NCBI GenBank assembly: GCA_947626285.1
Contig: CANQRR010000038.1
Span: 1 to 32,294, forward strand
Direction: 5' to 3'
Length of the DNA: 32,294 nt
Origin: an uncultured Lachnospiraceae bacterium
GTDB taxonomy: Bacteria > Bacillota > Clostridia > Lachnospirales > Lachnospiraceae
Below the pieces are notes generated by a model that worked only from the letters and a program-made list of their open reading frames with translations, was not told the DNA's origin and searched no databases. Below are positions 9,065 to 16,988 of the stretch, in pieces (position 1 is the first letter of the stretch; each line of letters starts with the position of its first letter). A program made the translations under genes and the position numbers.

Positions 9065-9952
9065 TTACACTTTTTCGCTGACAGCCTTGCCCATCAGGCC
9101 CGAAGGACGAATGAGCAGCACCAGGATCAGGATCAGATAAGTCACCGCTTCATAAGTGCCCGGCAGCATATACACTTTTACCATGATCTCGATGATCCCC
9201 AGCAAAAGGCCTCCCGCCATCGCGCCGGGGACGCTGCCGATCCCGCCGAGAACCGCCGCTACGAAAGCCTTTAGTCCAAGCGTGATGCCCAGTTCGTTTT
9301 TGATGCTGACATAGGAAGTGGTATACATCATGGAAGCCACCGCCGCCAGACCGGAACCGATCGCAAATGTAATGGTAATGATCCTGTTCACGTTGATGCC
9401 GACCAGCGTGGAGGCGATCTTGTCTTCCGGCACGGCCCGCATAGCCTTTCCCAGTTTCGTATATCTGACGAACAGCGTCAGCAGGATCATCGCCACAATA
9501 CCGATCGCCAGCGTCAGCACCGTCTGCGGCGGTATCGTGATCTCGCCGAATTTCAGCAACGGCAGATCAAACATCGGCGGCACGTTGCGCGGCGCCGAAC
9601 CAAAAAGCACCAGAGCGCCGTTTTCCAGCACCAGGCTCATGCCGAGCGCCGTGATCAGCGCCGTTGTGGAACCCTGACCCCTCACCGGCTTGTACGCGAT
9701 CTGTTCTGTCGCCACACCGACAAACACGCAGACAATGATTGCCGCAAATACGGAAAACCAGGCCGGCAGTCCAATCTTTGTCATAACCGGGATCATATAA
9801 AATAATGTGAATCCGCCTACCATGATAAAATCGCCGTGGGCGAAATTGATCATCCTGATAATACCGTAGACCATCGTATAGCCGAGAGCCGTCAGCGCAT
9901 AGATGGACCCCAGATTTAATCCGTTTGCCAGACTTTGAATGAATTTTGCCAT
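9065..9952 (-). CDS. livH: branched-chain/polar amino acid ABC importer, permease LivH-type
   Basis: This is the second membrane subunit. It has 295 residues. The N-terminus NGLNLGSIYALTALGYTMVY followed by RMINFAHGDFIMVGGF is diagnostic of LivH, and VPEDKIASTLVGINV is the cytoplasmic coupling loop. It starts behind GGAGATG. It is separated from livJ by 93 nt containing a strong hairpin, the usual arrangement where the binding protein is made in excess over the membrane subunits. Confidence 0.95.
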   Translation of the reverse strand: MAKFIQSLANGLNLGSIYALTALGYTMVYGIIRMINFAHGDFIMVGGFTLFYMIPVMTKIGLPAWFSVFAAIIVCVFVGVATEQIAYKPVRGQGSTTALITALGMSLVLENGALVLFGSAPRNVPPMFDLPLLKFGEITIPPQTVLTLAIGIVAMILLTLFVRYTKLGKAMRAVPEDKIASTLVGINVNRIITITFAIGSGLAAVASMMYTTSYVSIKNELGITLGLKAFVAAVLGGIGSVPGAMAGGLLLGIIEIMVKVYMLPGTYEAVTYLILILVLLIRPSGLMGKAVSEKV

Positions 9953-9991
9953 ATGCCCTCATCTCCGTTTCTTTTCTTCCAAATCTTCCGC

Positions 9992-10027
9992 TCCGGCGGA
10001 ACACCCCGCAAAGGACGTCCCGCCGGA
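9992..10027 (-). other. intercistronic hairpin between livJ and livH
   Basis: An 11-bp stem (TCCGGCGGAAC at 9992-10002 with 10017-10027, one G-U in RNA) and a 14-nt loop lie just after the livJ stop. No U-run follows, so it is more likely an mRNA 3'-end stabiliser or partial terminator that sets a high ratio of binding protein to permease. Confidence 0.6.
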
Positions 10028-10045
10028 AAGATGTCTCATCAAGCA

Positions 10046-11203
10046 CTAAAAACTGCCGTAGTAGGTAAGCGCCCCGTCCTCAAAGGTCTCGATGGTAAAG
10101 GGCTTCTGCGCATCGCCATTCTCATCATAGGAAATGGTGCCGCCCATGCTCTCATACTCCATGGAAAGCAGCGTATCCTTCAGCACCGCTGGATCGTAGG
10201 AATTGGCCTCTTCCATCGCCTGTACAAGCATTTTTACCGTATCATAGTAGAGGGAGGACACGGCGTTGAGTCCGTCCTCACCGTAAGCATCCCGATAGGC
10301 GCTCACATAGCTCTGCACTGCCTCGGTATCCGCCGACAGATCCACATGCGCCAGATAATAGCAGTTATCAAACTTGCTCTCGTAGCCTGTCACGTCCGTG
10401 CCGTCCCAGGCATCGCCGCCCAGAATCGGGCCCTCGAAGCCGGCGTCTCTGGCCTGCCGTACAAAGTTGGGCACCGTATCGTAGTTGTTCGGATAGATGA
10501 TGACATCCGCTCCCTGTTCGATGGCCTTGGAGATCTGCGCCGTATAGTCCGTGTCCGTCGTCACACAGCCGTAATGCTCATAAGTCACGTCGCTTATATC
10601 GTCCAGCGCCGCCTCCATCGCCTCGGCAAGACCTGCACAGTAGTCGGAATCCTCCGCAGCCACGACGGCGATGTTCTTTGCGCTGAATTCTTCCGTCGCC
10701 AGCTTCGCCAGAGTGGGGCCCTGGTCAGCGTCGGAGAAGCATTCCCTGAAAATATAATCACCGGTCTTGCAGATCGTCGCGTTGGTGGAATAAGGCGTTA
10801 CCACCAGGATCCCGGCTTCCTGCGCCGCTTCCACGAAGGACAGGGTACAGCTCGAAGCGCAGGAACCGATCAGGGCGCTGATATCATAGGACGCGCAGTT
10901 GTTATAAGCGCTGACCGCTTCGGTCGCGTCCGACTTGTCATCCGCAAATACCGCGGATTCCAGCTTGTAGGATTCCCCGTCGATCGTCACGCCGCCGGCT
11001 GCATTGACCTCCTGGATCGCCAGATTGTACGCATTGACCGCACCTTCGCCCCAGCTTGCATAGCTGCCGGTCAGCGGCGCGATCCCCGCCAGATAGATCG
11101 TGCCCGCATAATCGTCGTCCGCTGCCGCGCTGCACGAAAGAGCCATCACACTCATCGTCAAAGCGCTAAGCATAACCAATCGTTTCGTTCCCTTTTTCTT
11201 CAT
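10046..11203 (-). CDS. livJ: amino acid ABC importer, extracellular substrate-binding protein
   Basis: This is a periplasmic-binding-protein type I fold (ANF/LivJ family) ligand-capture subunit. The start is ATG at 11203 (MKKKGTKRLVMLSALTMSVM) behind GGAGG, giving 385 residues. A basic n-region and a hydrophobic core form a signal peptide ending around SCSAAA-DDD. A cysteine near residue 25 sits in MALSC, which is only a weak lipobox. The mature N-terminus IYLAGIAPLTGSYASWGEGA is typical of the family, and the ligand site is partly the acidic/serine segment GSCASSCTLSFVEAA. Being a Liv-type protein does not prove that branched-chain amino acids are the ligand. Confidence 0.93.
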   Translation of the reverse strand: MKKKGTKRLVMLSALTMSVMALSCSAAADDDYAGTIYLAGIAPLTGSYASWGEGAVNAYNLAIQEVNAAGGVTIDGESYKLESAVFADDKSDATEAVSAYNNCASYDISALIGSCASSCTLSFVEAAQEAGILVVTPYSTNATICKTGDYIFRECFSDADQGPTLAKLATEEFSAKNIAVVAAEDSDYCAGLAEAMEAALDDISDVTYEHYGCVTTDTDYTAQISKAIEQGADVIIYPNNYDTVPNFVRQARDAGFEGPILGGDAWDGTDVTGYESKFDNCYYLAHVDLSADTEAVQSYVSAYRDAYGEDGLNAVSSLYYDTVKMLVQAMEEANSYDPAVLKDTLLSMEYESMGGTISYDENGDAQKPFTIETFEDGALTYYGSF

Positions 11204-11265
11204 AATACATTCCTCCTCTTGATCGCAGTTTCCTGCATTTATGATCCAGCCTCCGCGCCTGAAGC

Positions 11266-11883
11266 TCAAAGGCCGAATTTCGCTTTCACATAGCTTTCCA
11301 TGACATCCACACAGCGGTCCCTGCCGACCCTGGCGCTGTTCAGTGTCATATCGTAGTTGACCGGATTGGTCCAGTAATTTCCCTTAGTATAATATTTATA
11401 ATAGTCCGCCCGGTACTTGTCCGTCTTGGCGATCAGCCTGTGGGCCTCCGCCTCCGTGACTCCCATCTTTTTCGTGATGGAGGCGACGCAGTCGGCCCTC
11501 GGCGCCTCAATATAAAAACTGGCTACATTGCAGAAATCCCGAAGCACATAATCCGCGCATTTGCCGATGACGACAAAGGACATTTCCCCGGCAAGCTGCT
11601 TGATGATCTGGCTCTGAATATTGAAAAGATTGTTGTTGGAGGTAAACCGCTTATCCGACGGCTCCACCACATAATTGAACGGAAGCCCTTTCAGCCTGTC
11701 CTGCACGAACACCTTTTCATCGGCCAGATTGAAAAGCGCTTCGTTTATGCCGCTTGTCTCCGAAGCCATTTTCAGGATCTGCTGCTCGTAGCAGGGAATC
11801 CCCAGGCGTTCAGCCAGCTTTACGCCGATCTCTTTTCCGCCGCTGCCAAAGCCTCTGGCGATCGTAATCACATATTTCTGCAT
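11266..11883 (-). CDS. cytidylate kinase-like family protein
   Basis: The 205-residue protein starts MQKYVITIARGFGSGGKEIG. This resembles the P-loop of the AAA_26/cytidylate-kinase-2 family (R-G-F-G-S-G-G-K) and not a housekeeping Cmk. It continues with the family features IPCYEQQILKMASETSG and FVVIGKCADYVLRD, and ends with the helical lid region RADYYKYYTKGNYW. It starts behind GGAGGG, 15 nt after the dehydrogenase stop, and the livJ start is 62 nt downstream. Proteins of this family recur in Clostridia next to transporters and regulators, and their substrate is not established. A role in nucleotide metabolism is not supported by this context. Confidence 0.82.
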   Translation of the reverse strand: MQKYVITIARGFGSGGKEIGVKLAERLGIPCYEQQILKMASETSGINEALFNLADEKVFVQDRLKGLPFNYVVEPSDKRFTSNNNLFNIQSQIIKQLAGEMSFVVIGKCADYVLRDFCNVASFYIEAPRADCVASITKKMGVTEAEAHRLIAKTDKYRADYYKYYTKGNYWTNPVNYDMTLNSARVGRDRCVDVMESYVKAKFGL

Positions 11884-11898
11884 AGCCGTCCCTCCTTC

Positions 11899-12999
11899 TT
11901 AATCCGTCCACAGATCCGCATAGATTTTCAGGATATCCTGTTTCGTAACCGTTTTTATCGTATTGGCGGGACTGCCGCTTGCCAGCGCATCCTCCGCCAT
12001 CTTATCCGCCTTTTCGAAGAATGCTTCGGCGCTGATCCCATAGGACGATAAGGTCGGGATCTCCAGGGTTCTGCACAGATCCTCCAGCTGGATAAAGAAC
12101 AGATCCGCGCACTCGGCATCGCTCCCTGCCGCGCCGAGCGCTCTGCCGATCTCCGCAAATCTTTCGATACAACCGTCTTTGGCAAAGGAAAGACATTTCA
12201 AGATCAGCATGGCGTTGGAAATACCGTGCGGTACATGGAACAGCGCGCCGATCGGCCTGCTCATCCCATGCACCAGCGTTACGCTGGCATTGGTGATGCA
12301 TATGCCCGCCTCGTAGGCCGCAAAAGCCATCTCTGTCCTGGCCTTCTCATCCTCCCCTTTTTCATAGGCCACCGGAAGATATTCAAAAATCCGCCGGATC
12401 GCGGAAAGCGCGAACAGATCCGTATAGGGGGTCGCCTTTCTGGAAGTAAAAGCCTCCACCGCATGGGTCAAGGCATCCATGCCGGTCGCCGCTGTAAGGG
12501 ATCTCGGCGCCGTAAAAGCCAGCGAAGGGTCGATCAGAGCCAGTCTGGGAATGATCTTTTCATCCGTGATCAGCTTCTTGGTATCCGTCGCGGACTGCGT
12601 CACACAGTAAAACTTCGTGGCCTCTGAACCAGACCCGGCCGTGGTGGGAATCAGGACAAGCGGCGGATAGCCGGATAAGGCACAGACCGCTTTCGCCGCG
12701 TCCAGGGGACTGCCGCCGCCGATCCCGATCACCAGATCGCAGCCCTCCTGATCGAACCGCTCTTTGGCCGCCGCCGTCATTCGGTCGTCCGGTTCTCCCT
12801 TGATATCCGTAAAAACGGTATAGCCGATTTCCGCCTCTTCCAGAACCGTCGTCAGTTTCGCTATGATGCCGCTTTTTTCCACCACCTTGCCGGATACGAC
12901 GAGGGCCTTTGTTCCCATCGCTTTGATATCACTTCCTGCGCCTTCGATCGCACCGATGCCAAACAGCGTTTTCCCCGGCATTAAAATCTGATAAGCCAT
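11899..12999 (-). CDS. iron-type (group III) alcohol dehydrogenase
   Basis: This is an NAD(P)-dependent dehydrogenase of the Fe-ADH family, which interconverts an aldehyde or ketone and an alcohol. It has 366 residues. GIGGGSPLDAAK (residues 92-103) is the nucleotide loop. Metal ligands read as D175 and H179 (MDALTHA), H244 (LVHGMSRP) and H258 (FHVPHG). It starts behind GGAGGAGAAGAC and is the first gene after the candidate promoter at 13089-13117. With the class III aminotransferase downstream, a plausible job is reducing the semialdehyde produced (sulfoacetaldehyde, succinic or malonic semialdehyde). That substrate is inference. Confidence 0.9.
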   Translation of the reverse strand: MAYQILMPGKTLFGIGAIEGAGSDIKAMGTKALVVSGKVVEKSGIIAKLTTVLEEAEIGYTVFTDIKGEPDDRMTAAAKERFDQEGCDLVIGIGGGSPLDAAKAVCALSGYPPLVLIPTTAGSGSEATKFYCVTQSATDTKKLITDEKIIPRLALIDPSLAFTAPRSLTAATGMDALTHAVEAFTSRKATPYTDLFALSAIRRIFEYLPVAYEKGEDEKARTEMAFAAYEAGICITNASVTLVHGMSRPIGALFHVPHGISNAMLILKCLSFAKDGCIERFAEIGRALGAAGSDAECADLFFIQLEDLCRTLEIPTLSSYGISAEAFFEKADKMAEDALASGSPANTIKTVTKQDILKIYADLWTD

Positions 13000-13019
13000 G
13001 TCTTCTCCTCCATGACAGG

Positions 13020-13055
13020 GAAGAGGCCGGAAATGCAGTCATTTCCGGCCTCTTC
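13020..13055 (-). other. perfect 15-bp inverted repeat in the dehydrogenase leader
   Basis: GAAGAGGCCGGAAAT (13020-13034) is exactly repeated in inverse at 13041-13055 around a 6-nt loop. It ends 20 nt before the dehydrogenase start codon. On the minus strand no U-run follows, so it fits a 5' leader structure or weak terminator of the regulator gene more than a classic intrinsic terminator. Confidence 0.7.
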
Positions 13056-13088
13056 GCCCTTTTCGGTCATTCAATTTTAAACAGATTT

Positions 13089-13117
13089 ATTTTAGCATTG
13101 TAAATTTCTCCCGGCAA
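13089..13117 (-). promoter_or_regulatory. candidate sigma-A promoter of the dehydrogenase-liv operon
   Basis: On the minus strand TTGCCG (13117-13112) and TAAAAT (13094-13089) are spaced by exactly 17 nt in an AT-rich stretch. An overlapping alternative is TTTACA / TTTAAA, also spaced by 17 nt. It lies between the PucR-type regulator stop and the dehydrogenase hairpin. Confidence 0.55.
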
Positions 13118-13139
13118 TATTTCGACAAACAGCAATTTT

Positions 13140-13153
13140 TGTGCAGGTGCACA
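13140..13153. promoter_or_regulatory. palindrome, candidate operator of the PucR-type regulator
   Basis: TGTGCA-GG-TGCACA is a perfect 6+6 dyad centred about 30 nt upstream of the candidate -35 and 18 nt from the regulator stop. An upstream position suits an activator. The assignment to the neighbouring regulator is inference. Confidence 0.45.
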
Positions 13154-13170
13154 TCGTTAGTAACTGTACA

Positions 13171-14331
13171 TCACAGCAGATCCTCGATGCAGTACGCCGC
13201 GTACAGCTTGGCCTTGCCCTCCCAGGTAAACAGATCTATACCAAGGATCTCTTCGATTTTCTTGATATAGTTGTTGACCGTGTTCCTGTGGATGAAAAAT
13301 CGGTCGCTGACATCGCCGGGATGGCCGTCGCACTCCACGTAGGTCTTTAAAAAGCGGTGATAATCGGTGCCGTTCTCATTGTCATACTCAATCAGCCTGC
13401 CGAAAAAATCCCTGTAAAAATCTGTCAGTATCTCTTTATTCTCCACATTGACAAGAAGCTGATACAGCCCCAGTTCTCCGTATTCCAGAATGTGTTCCCG
13501 CCTTCTTCTGGCGATCTCACAGGCCGCAAAGGCGTGCTGGAAATTGGCCTCCTGATTCCCCAGGCCCTTCACCGAATCCCCAACGCCGATATAGGCATCG
13601 GAAAGCATCTTTTCCGCCGACAGCTTTTTAAAGACGCGGTCGATATACTCATCCGCCTCCTCCTTTGTGTAATCCACCAGGATCACGACTCTCTTTTCCT
13701 GATATTCAAAGGAGATATACTGTTCCTTTATGCCCTTTGCCACGCTCTCCACCAAAAGCTTGAGCCGCAGGCTTTCCTTCGCATAGGTTTCCGTGCCCTT
13801 TTCCCTGTCCAGATCGATGCACAGAAACAGCATCTCGCTGGACTCTATAAAGCCGAATCGCTCCATCTGGTGAAGCATCGCGTCCTGATCGCCCGTGTGA
13901 AAGATCAGGTTTTTGATCGTCGTCGCTATATTGTCTTCCTTGGCCGCATTCTCAATGATACGCTGGCAGTATTCCCTCGTCACGTCCACAAGCGGCACCT
14001 CCCAGGGAATCACAAAGAGCGGGAAGCCTGCTTCTTTGCAAAACGCGATCACGCTCTCCGGGATCTCCTCAATATACATCCCGATATTGACGATCAGCGC
14101 GCTGGCGTTCCTGGCATGCAGCTCTTTGACAAAAGTGAGCAGCCTGTCCTCATCGTTCCCCTGGATGCACTCCGTGATCACCAGCTCCTGTCCGTGCAGA
14201 AAGCGAACGCTTTCGATCGTTTCAATGATGTGCACCCACTGTACCAGATTGCCGAAACCGGATTCCCCCGCCAACGGCTTCATATGGTATTTTACCGATT
14301 CCTTATAGAGATTTCTTACCGTCAGTGCCAT
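13171..14331 (-). CDS. PucR-family transcriptional regulator
   Basis: This is a three-part PucR/CdaR-type regulator of 386 residues. An N-terminal PucR sensory domain (about 1-125; MALTVRNLYKESVKYHMKPL, then GELV-like SVRFLHGQELVITE) is followed by a degenerate GGDEF-like middle (about 165-290). The C-terminal HTH_30 (about 325-385) carries VSDRFFIHRNTVNNYIKKIE. ATG at 14331 sits behind AAGGGGTG and is preferred to GTG at 14340. Members commonly activate purine, GABA, proline or sugar-acid catabolic genes. Its place between the transaminase/pyroglutamate genes and the dehydrogenase/transporter genes suggests control of one or both. Confidence 0.9.
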   Translation of the reverse strand: MALTVRNLYKESVKYHMKPLAGESGFGNLVQWVHIIETIESVRFLHGQELVITECIQGNDEDRLLTFVKELHARNASALIVNIGMYIEEIPESVIAFCKEAGFPLFVIPWEVPLVDVTREYCQRIIENAAKEDNIATTIKNLIFHTGDQDAMLHQMERFGFIESSEMLFLCIDLDREKGTETYAKESLRLKLLVESVAKGIKEQYISFEYQEKRVVILVDYTKEEADEYIDRVFKKLSAEKMLSDAYIGVGDSVKGLGNQEANFQHAFAACEIARRRREHILEYGELGLYQLLVNVENKEILTDFYRDFFGRLIEYDNENGTDYHRFLKTYVECDGHPGDVSDRFFIHRNTVNNYIKKIEEILGIDLFTWEGKAKLYAAYCIEDLL

Positions 14332-14349
14332 GACAAACACCCCTTACGC

Positions 14350-15189
14350 TCACTCCGTGGCGTTGCAGATTTCCTCGTACAGCGCGTCCCGCAGTCGGAA
14401 CAGCGTTTCACTGTCCTTTCCGCCCACCGGCTCCCCGTCCAGTTCTCCCACATACATGCAGACATGGGAGGACGAAGTTACGATGATCTCATCCGCCTGC
14501 TTCAGATCCTCCATATAATAGGGCGTTTCGCTTACCCCGATCCCAAGCTTCCTGCACATCCGCACCAGATGCGCCCTGGCGATTCCCGGCAGGATCATGT
14601 CGTCCGTAGGCGCTGTGTACAGGATACCGTCCTTTAGGATGTGGCAGTTGCAGTGCGCGCATTCCGTAATCCGGCCGTCATGCCTGTGCAGGATCGTCTC
14701 GTCCGCGCCCGCCTGATAGGCCTTTTCCGCGTACAAAACGGAAGGCAGCAGATTCAGCGTCTTACAGTTGCAGTAATAAAACCGTTTGTCCTCCGCGGTC
14801 ACACATTTGATCGGCGCACTGCAGGGATCGATAGTTTCCGGCTTTATCATCACCCAGAGGTTTCCCGGCCCTTTTTCATAGACATGGTTTCTGACGCCCG
14901 TTCCGCGGCTACAGGCCCAGTAGACGAAATTGTCTCCCGTGTCCATTTTTTGCACCAGCTCATTCAGCAGCTCCTTTAATTCCTGCTTGCCGCAGGGCAC
15001 CTGGATGTCCATCAGCGCCGCCGAATTGTAGAAGCGATCGATATGCTCGTCCAGAGCGAACAGATGGTAATGCCTGGACGGGCCCGCGTCATAGACGCCG
15101 TCTCCGAAAAAGCAGACCCTGTCGTTAAAGGGGATCATCATTTTATCCAGCTCCGCGAAAGTTCCGTTATAGTACCCCAGTGTTTTCAT
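14350..15189 (-). CDS. class IV aminotransferase, D-amino acid transaminase type
   Basis: This is a fold-type IV PLP enzyme of 279 residues. GDGVYDAG (about 29-36), WACSRGTGVRNH and the PLP lysine K143 in CNCKTLNLLPSVL fit D-amino acid aminotransferase more than branched-chain transaminase or aminodeoxychorismate lyase. Such enzymes convert a D-amino acid plus 2-oxoglutarate to a keto acid plus D-glutamate. ATG at 15189 overlaps the preceding stop as ATGA and has GGAGG 9 nt upstream, so I prefer it over ATG at 15195. It ends 18 nt before the regulator. The neighbouring D-glutamate-cyclase-like genes make D-glutamate a sensible product. Specificity remains inference. Confidence 0.83.
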   Translation of the reverse strand: MKTLGYYNGTFAELDKMMIPFNDRVCFFGDGVYDAGPSRHYHLFALDEHIDRFYNSAALMDIQVPCGKQELKELLNELVQKMDTGDNFVYWACSRGTGVRNHVYEKGPGNLWVMIKPETIDPCSAPIKCVTAEDKRFYYCNCKTLNLLPSVLYAEKAYQAGADETILHRHDGRITECAHCNCHILKDGILYTAPTDDMILPGIARAHLVRMCRKLGIGVSETPYYMEDLKQADEIIVTSSSHVCMYVGELDGEPVGGKDSETLFRLRDALYEEICNATE

Positions 15190-16022
15190 GCGCATCTTCC
15201 TCCGTTTTCCAGTATCTTCAAAGACTCCAGGATCTCATATTCCGTCCCGAGATCCTTCCCGTCCACCGTCAGCATTCTCTTGTGGGTGATCCCGTCTATG
15301 CCCCCCATCGCCACGATCTTTTCCATATAGCCCTTCACCCAGTCAAAACCGGGCAGCAGTTCCTTCCCGACCAGCCTGCCAAGGGCCGCCGCGACTCCGT
15401 AGGCGCCCCAGTTGGATACCGTGGCGATCACCAGGATATCCGTGCTGACGACGCAGGGCTCCAATGCCAGTTTCCGCTTGATGGCGCCCGCGATCTTGCC
15501 CATCCCGATCTCGTTTCCGCCGTCCCCGATCCCGATCGAAGGGATGATTCCCTGATAAGCCAGAAAAAGTTCGTCGATCGGCGCCGTGTATTCGTCAATG
15601 CAAAGCCCTTTCATATTCGCGTAGTTGTGATTCCTGTTTTTGCCGCAGCGCTCTATGGCGATCATCCCCTTGGGACCGTACTTTTCCACCAGAGCGGCAA
15701 AATCCGGCAAAGCCGCGCTGCAGGGCACATATTCCACGGGAATCTGCTCCGTTTCAAAAAACCCCCGACAGTGCTCATCCGTCACCACAACAGGCGTATA
15801 GCCTATCTTTTGAAGCGCGTGCGCAAGAACCGCCGTTCCGGGCGGCCCGTCCGTCTCCGCATGTCCGTCCACATAAAATCCGGTCGTCAGAAAAACGCAG
15901 CCTTTTTCCCATGACAGAATCTCGTCCGCCGCTTTCCTGCAGTAATGTTCGGACAGATAAGGCCGGACGTCCGGCGCTCCTCTGTCGGCGTACCGCAGGA
16001 TAACATCCTCAATCGTCTTCAT
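15186..16022 (-). CDS. DUF4392 protein, C-terminal half of D-glutamate cyclase
   Basis: The 278-residue protein matches the DUF4392 domain that forms the C-terminal half of mammalian D-glutamate cyclase (DGLUCY, which converts D-glutamate to 5-oxo-D-proline). Visible family segments are FLTTGFYVDGHAETDGPPG (about 45-63), a phosphate- or nucleotide-loop-like run; MIAIERCGKNRNHNYANMKG; and PSIGIGDGGNEIGMGKI. It begins with MKTIEDVILRYADRG behind GAGGGG and is coupled to the transaminase by a 4-nt overlap. The partner N-terminal half is encoded separately at 16960-17838. A two-subunit bacterial cyclase is my inference from this split; DUF4392 proteins alone are uncharacterised as far as I know. 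Confidence 0.87.
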   Translation of the reverse strand: MKTIEDVILRYADRGAPDVRPYLSEHYCRKAADEILSWEKGCVFLTTGFYVDGHAETDGPPGTAVLAHALQKIGYTPVVVTDEHCRGFFETEQIPVEYVPCSAALPDFAALVEKYGPKGMIAIERCGKNRNHNYANMKGLCIDEYTAPIDELFLAYQGIIPSIGIGDGGNEIGMGKIAGAIKRKLALEPCVVSTDILVIATVSNWGAYGVAAALGRLVGKELLPGFDWVKGYMEKIVAMGGIDGITHKRMLTVDGKDLGTEYEILESLKILENGGRCA

Positions 16023-16060
16023 ATAGCCCCTCTTTTCCCAGGAGTGTGTCGGCCCTTTTC

Positions 16061-16093
16061 CGGCCTTCCATGCGCTTCTCGGCCTTCCATGCG
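16061..16093. repeat. 14-nt direct repeat between pxpA and the DUF4392 gene
   Basis: CGGCCTTCCATGCG occurs at 16061-16074 and again at 16080-16093, identical, offset by 19 nt, in the 81-nt gap between the two genes. Confidence 0.85.
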
Positions 16094-16103
16094 TTTTTCT
16101 TTC

Positions 16104-16853
16104 TCAGGCCGCAACGGTGATTCCCGCCCGTTCCAGCTCTTCCCTGAGCCGTCTGGCAAACAAAACCGCCTGTTTGCCGTCTCCGTGCAAGCAGACCGTA
16201 TCCGCCTCCACCGGAATCTCTTTCCCGTCAACGGAAACGACCGTTCCTTCCTTTACCATTTTGATGACGCGCTCTATCATCACATCCTCCTGCGTAATCA
16301 GATCGCCCGTCTGCCCTCGCGGCACCAGCGTCCCGTCGGAGCGGTAGCCTCTGTCGGCAAAGACCTCGCTCGCTGTTTTCAGGCCGACCTGCCTGGCCGC
16401 CGACAACAGCAGGCTGCCGGACAGTCCCACAAGGATCAGACCGTCGTCCAGCTCCCGCACACCCTCCGCAATGGCAAGCGCCAGCTTTTCGTTTTTAGCT
16501 GCCATATTGTACATGGCTCCGTGGGGCTTTACATGTCTGAGCGGGATCTGCCTGGCCCGGCAGAAAGCGTACAGCGCGCCGATCTGATACTGTACCATAG
16601 CCTTTAGCTCGGCGGGATCCACCTGCAGGTTCCGCCGGCCGAACCCCACCAGATCCGGATAACCCGGATGGGCGCCCACCGCCACCTGATTTTCCTTGGC
16701 GGCCCTGACCGTCTTGTCCATGACAAGCGGATCGGAGGCGTGGAAGCCGCAGGCAATATTGGCGGATGAAATATAGCGCACGATCTCTTCATCCAACCCG
16801 CAGGCATAATTTCCGAACCCCTCTCCCAGATCCGCATTCAGATCAATCTTCAT
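16104..16853 (-). CDS. pxpA: 5-oxoprolinase subunit A (LamB/YcsF family)
   Basis: This is the PxpA component of the bacterial ATP-dependent 5-oxoprolinase, which together with PxpB and PxpC opens pyroglutamate to glutamate. It has 249 residues, the usual length. MKIDLNADLGEGFG at the start, SANIACGFHASDP (about 30-42), GAHPGYPDLVGFGRR and HVKPHGAMYN are the family blocks with the conserved acidic and histidine residues. It starts behind GGAGACGG. In Bacillus the same family members lie together with ycsI, kipI and kipA, and here the group is pxpB-pxpC-DUF1445-pxpA. The 106-nt gap before it contains a copy of the end of the preceding gene. Confidence 0.95.
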   Translation of the reverse strand: MKIDLNADLGEGFGNYACGLDEEIVRYISSANIACGFHASDPLVMDKTVRAAKENQVAVGAHPGYPDLVGFGRRNLQVDPAELKAMVQYQIGALYAFCRARQIPLRHVKPHGAMYNMAAKNEKLALAIAEGVRELDDGLILVGLSGSLLLSAARQVGLKTASEVFADRGYRSDGTLVPRGQTGDLITQEDVMIERVIKMVKEGTVVSVDGKEIPVEADTVCLHGDGKQAVLFARRLREELERAGITVAA

Positions 16854-16897
16854 ACCGTCTCCGTTTCCGCGCCGCTTTTCCGCGCAGCGCCGCAGTT

Positions 16898-16988
16898 CTT
16901 AATATTTTAGTGTAACGTTCTTCACATTTGTGGTAAGAACATTCGATTGCAATGTTAGCTTAATATTTTAATGTAACGTTCTTCACAT
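16898..16988. repeat. 30-nt direct repeat duplicating the 3' end of the DUF1445 gene
   Basis: 16959-16988 covers the last codons and stop of the DUF1445 gene. 16898-16927 repeats it with one mismatch (29 of 30). Both copies encode VKNVTLKY-stop on the minus strand. The 31-nt spacer contains the dyad AACATT/AATGTT (16938-16943 with 16951-16956). Confidence 0.92.

Noticed and set aside
10046-11269. Upstream start of livJ at 11269
   Set aside because: The extra 22 codons have no signal-peptide character; ATG 11203 has GGAGG at good spacing and begins a proper signal peptide.
11266-11883. Housekeeping cytidylate kinase (cmk)
   Set aside because: The loop and the rest of the protein fit the cytidylate-kinase-like family, and the context is amino acid uptake, not the usual rpsA/hydroxymethylbutenyl reductase neighbourhood of cmk.
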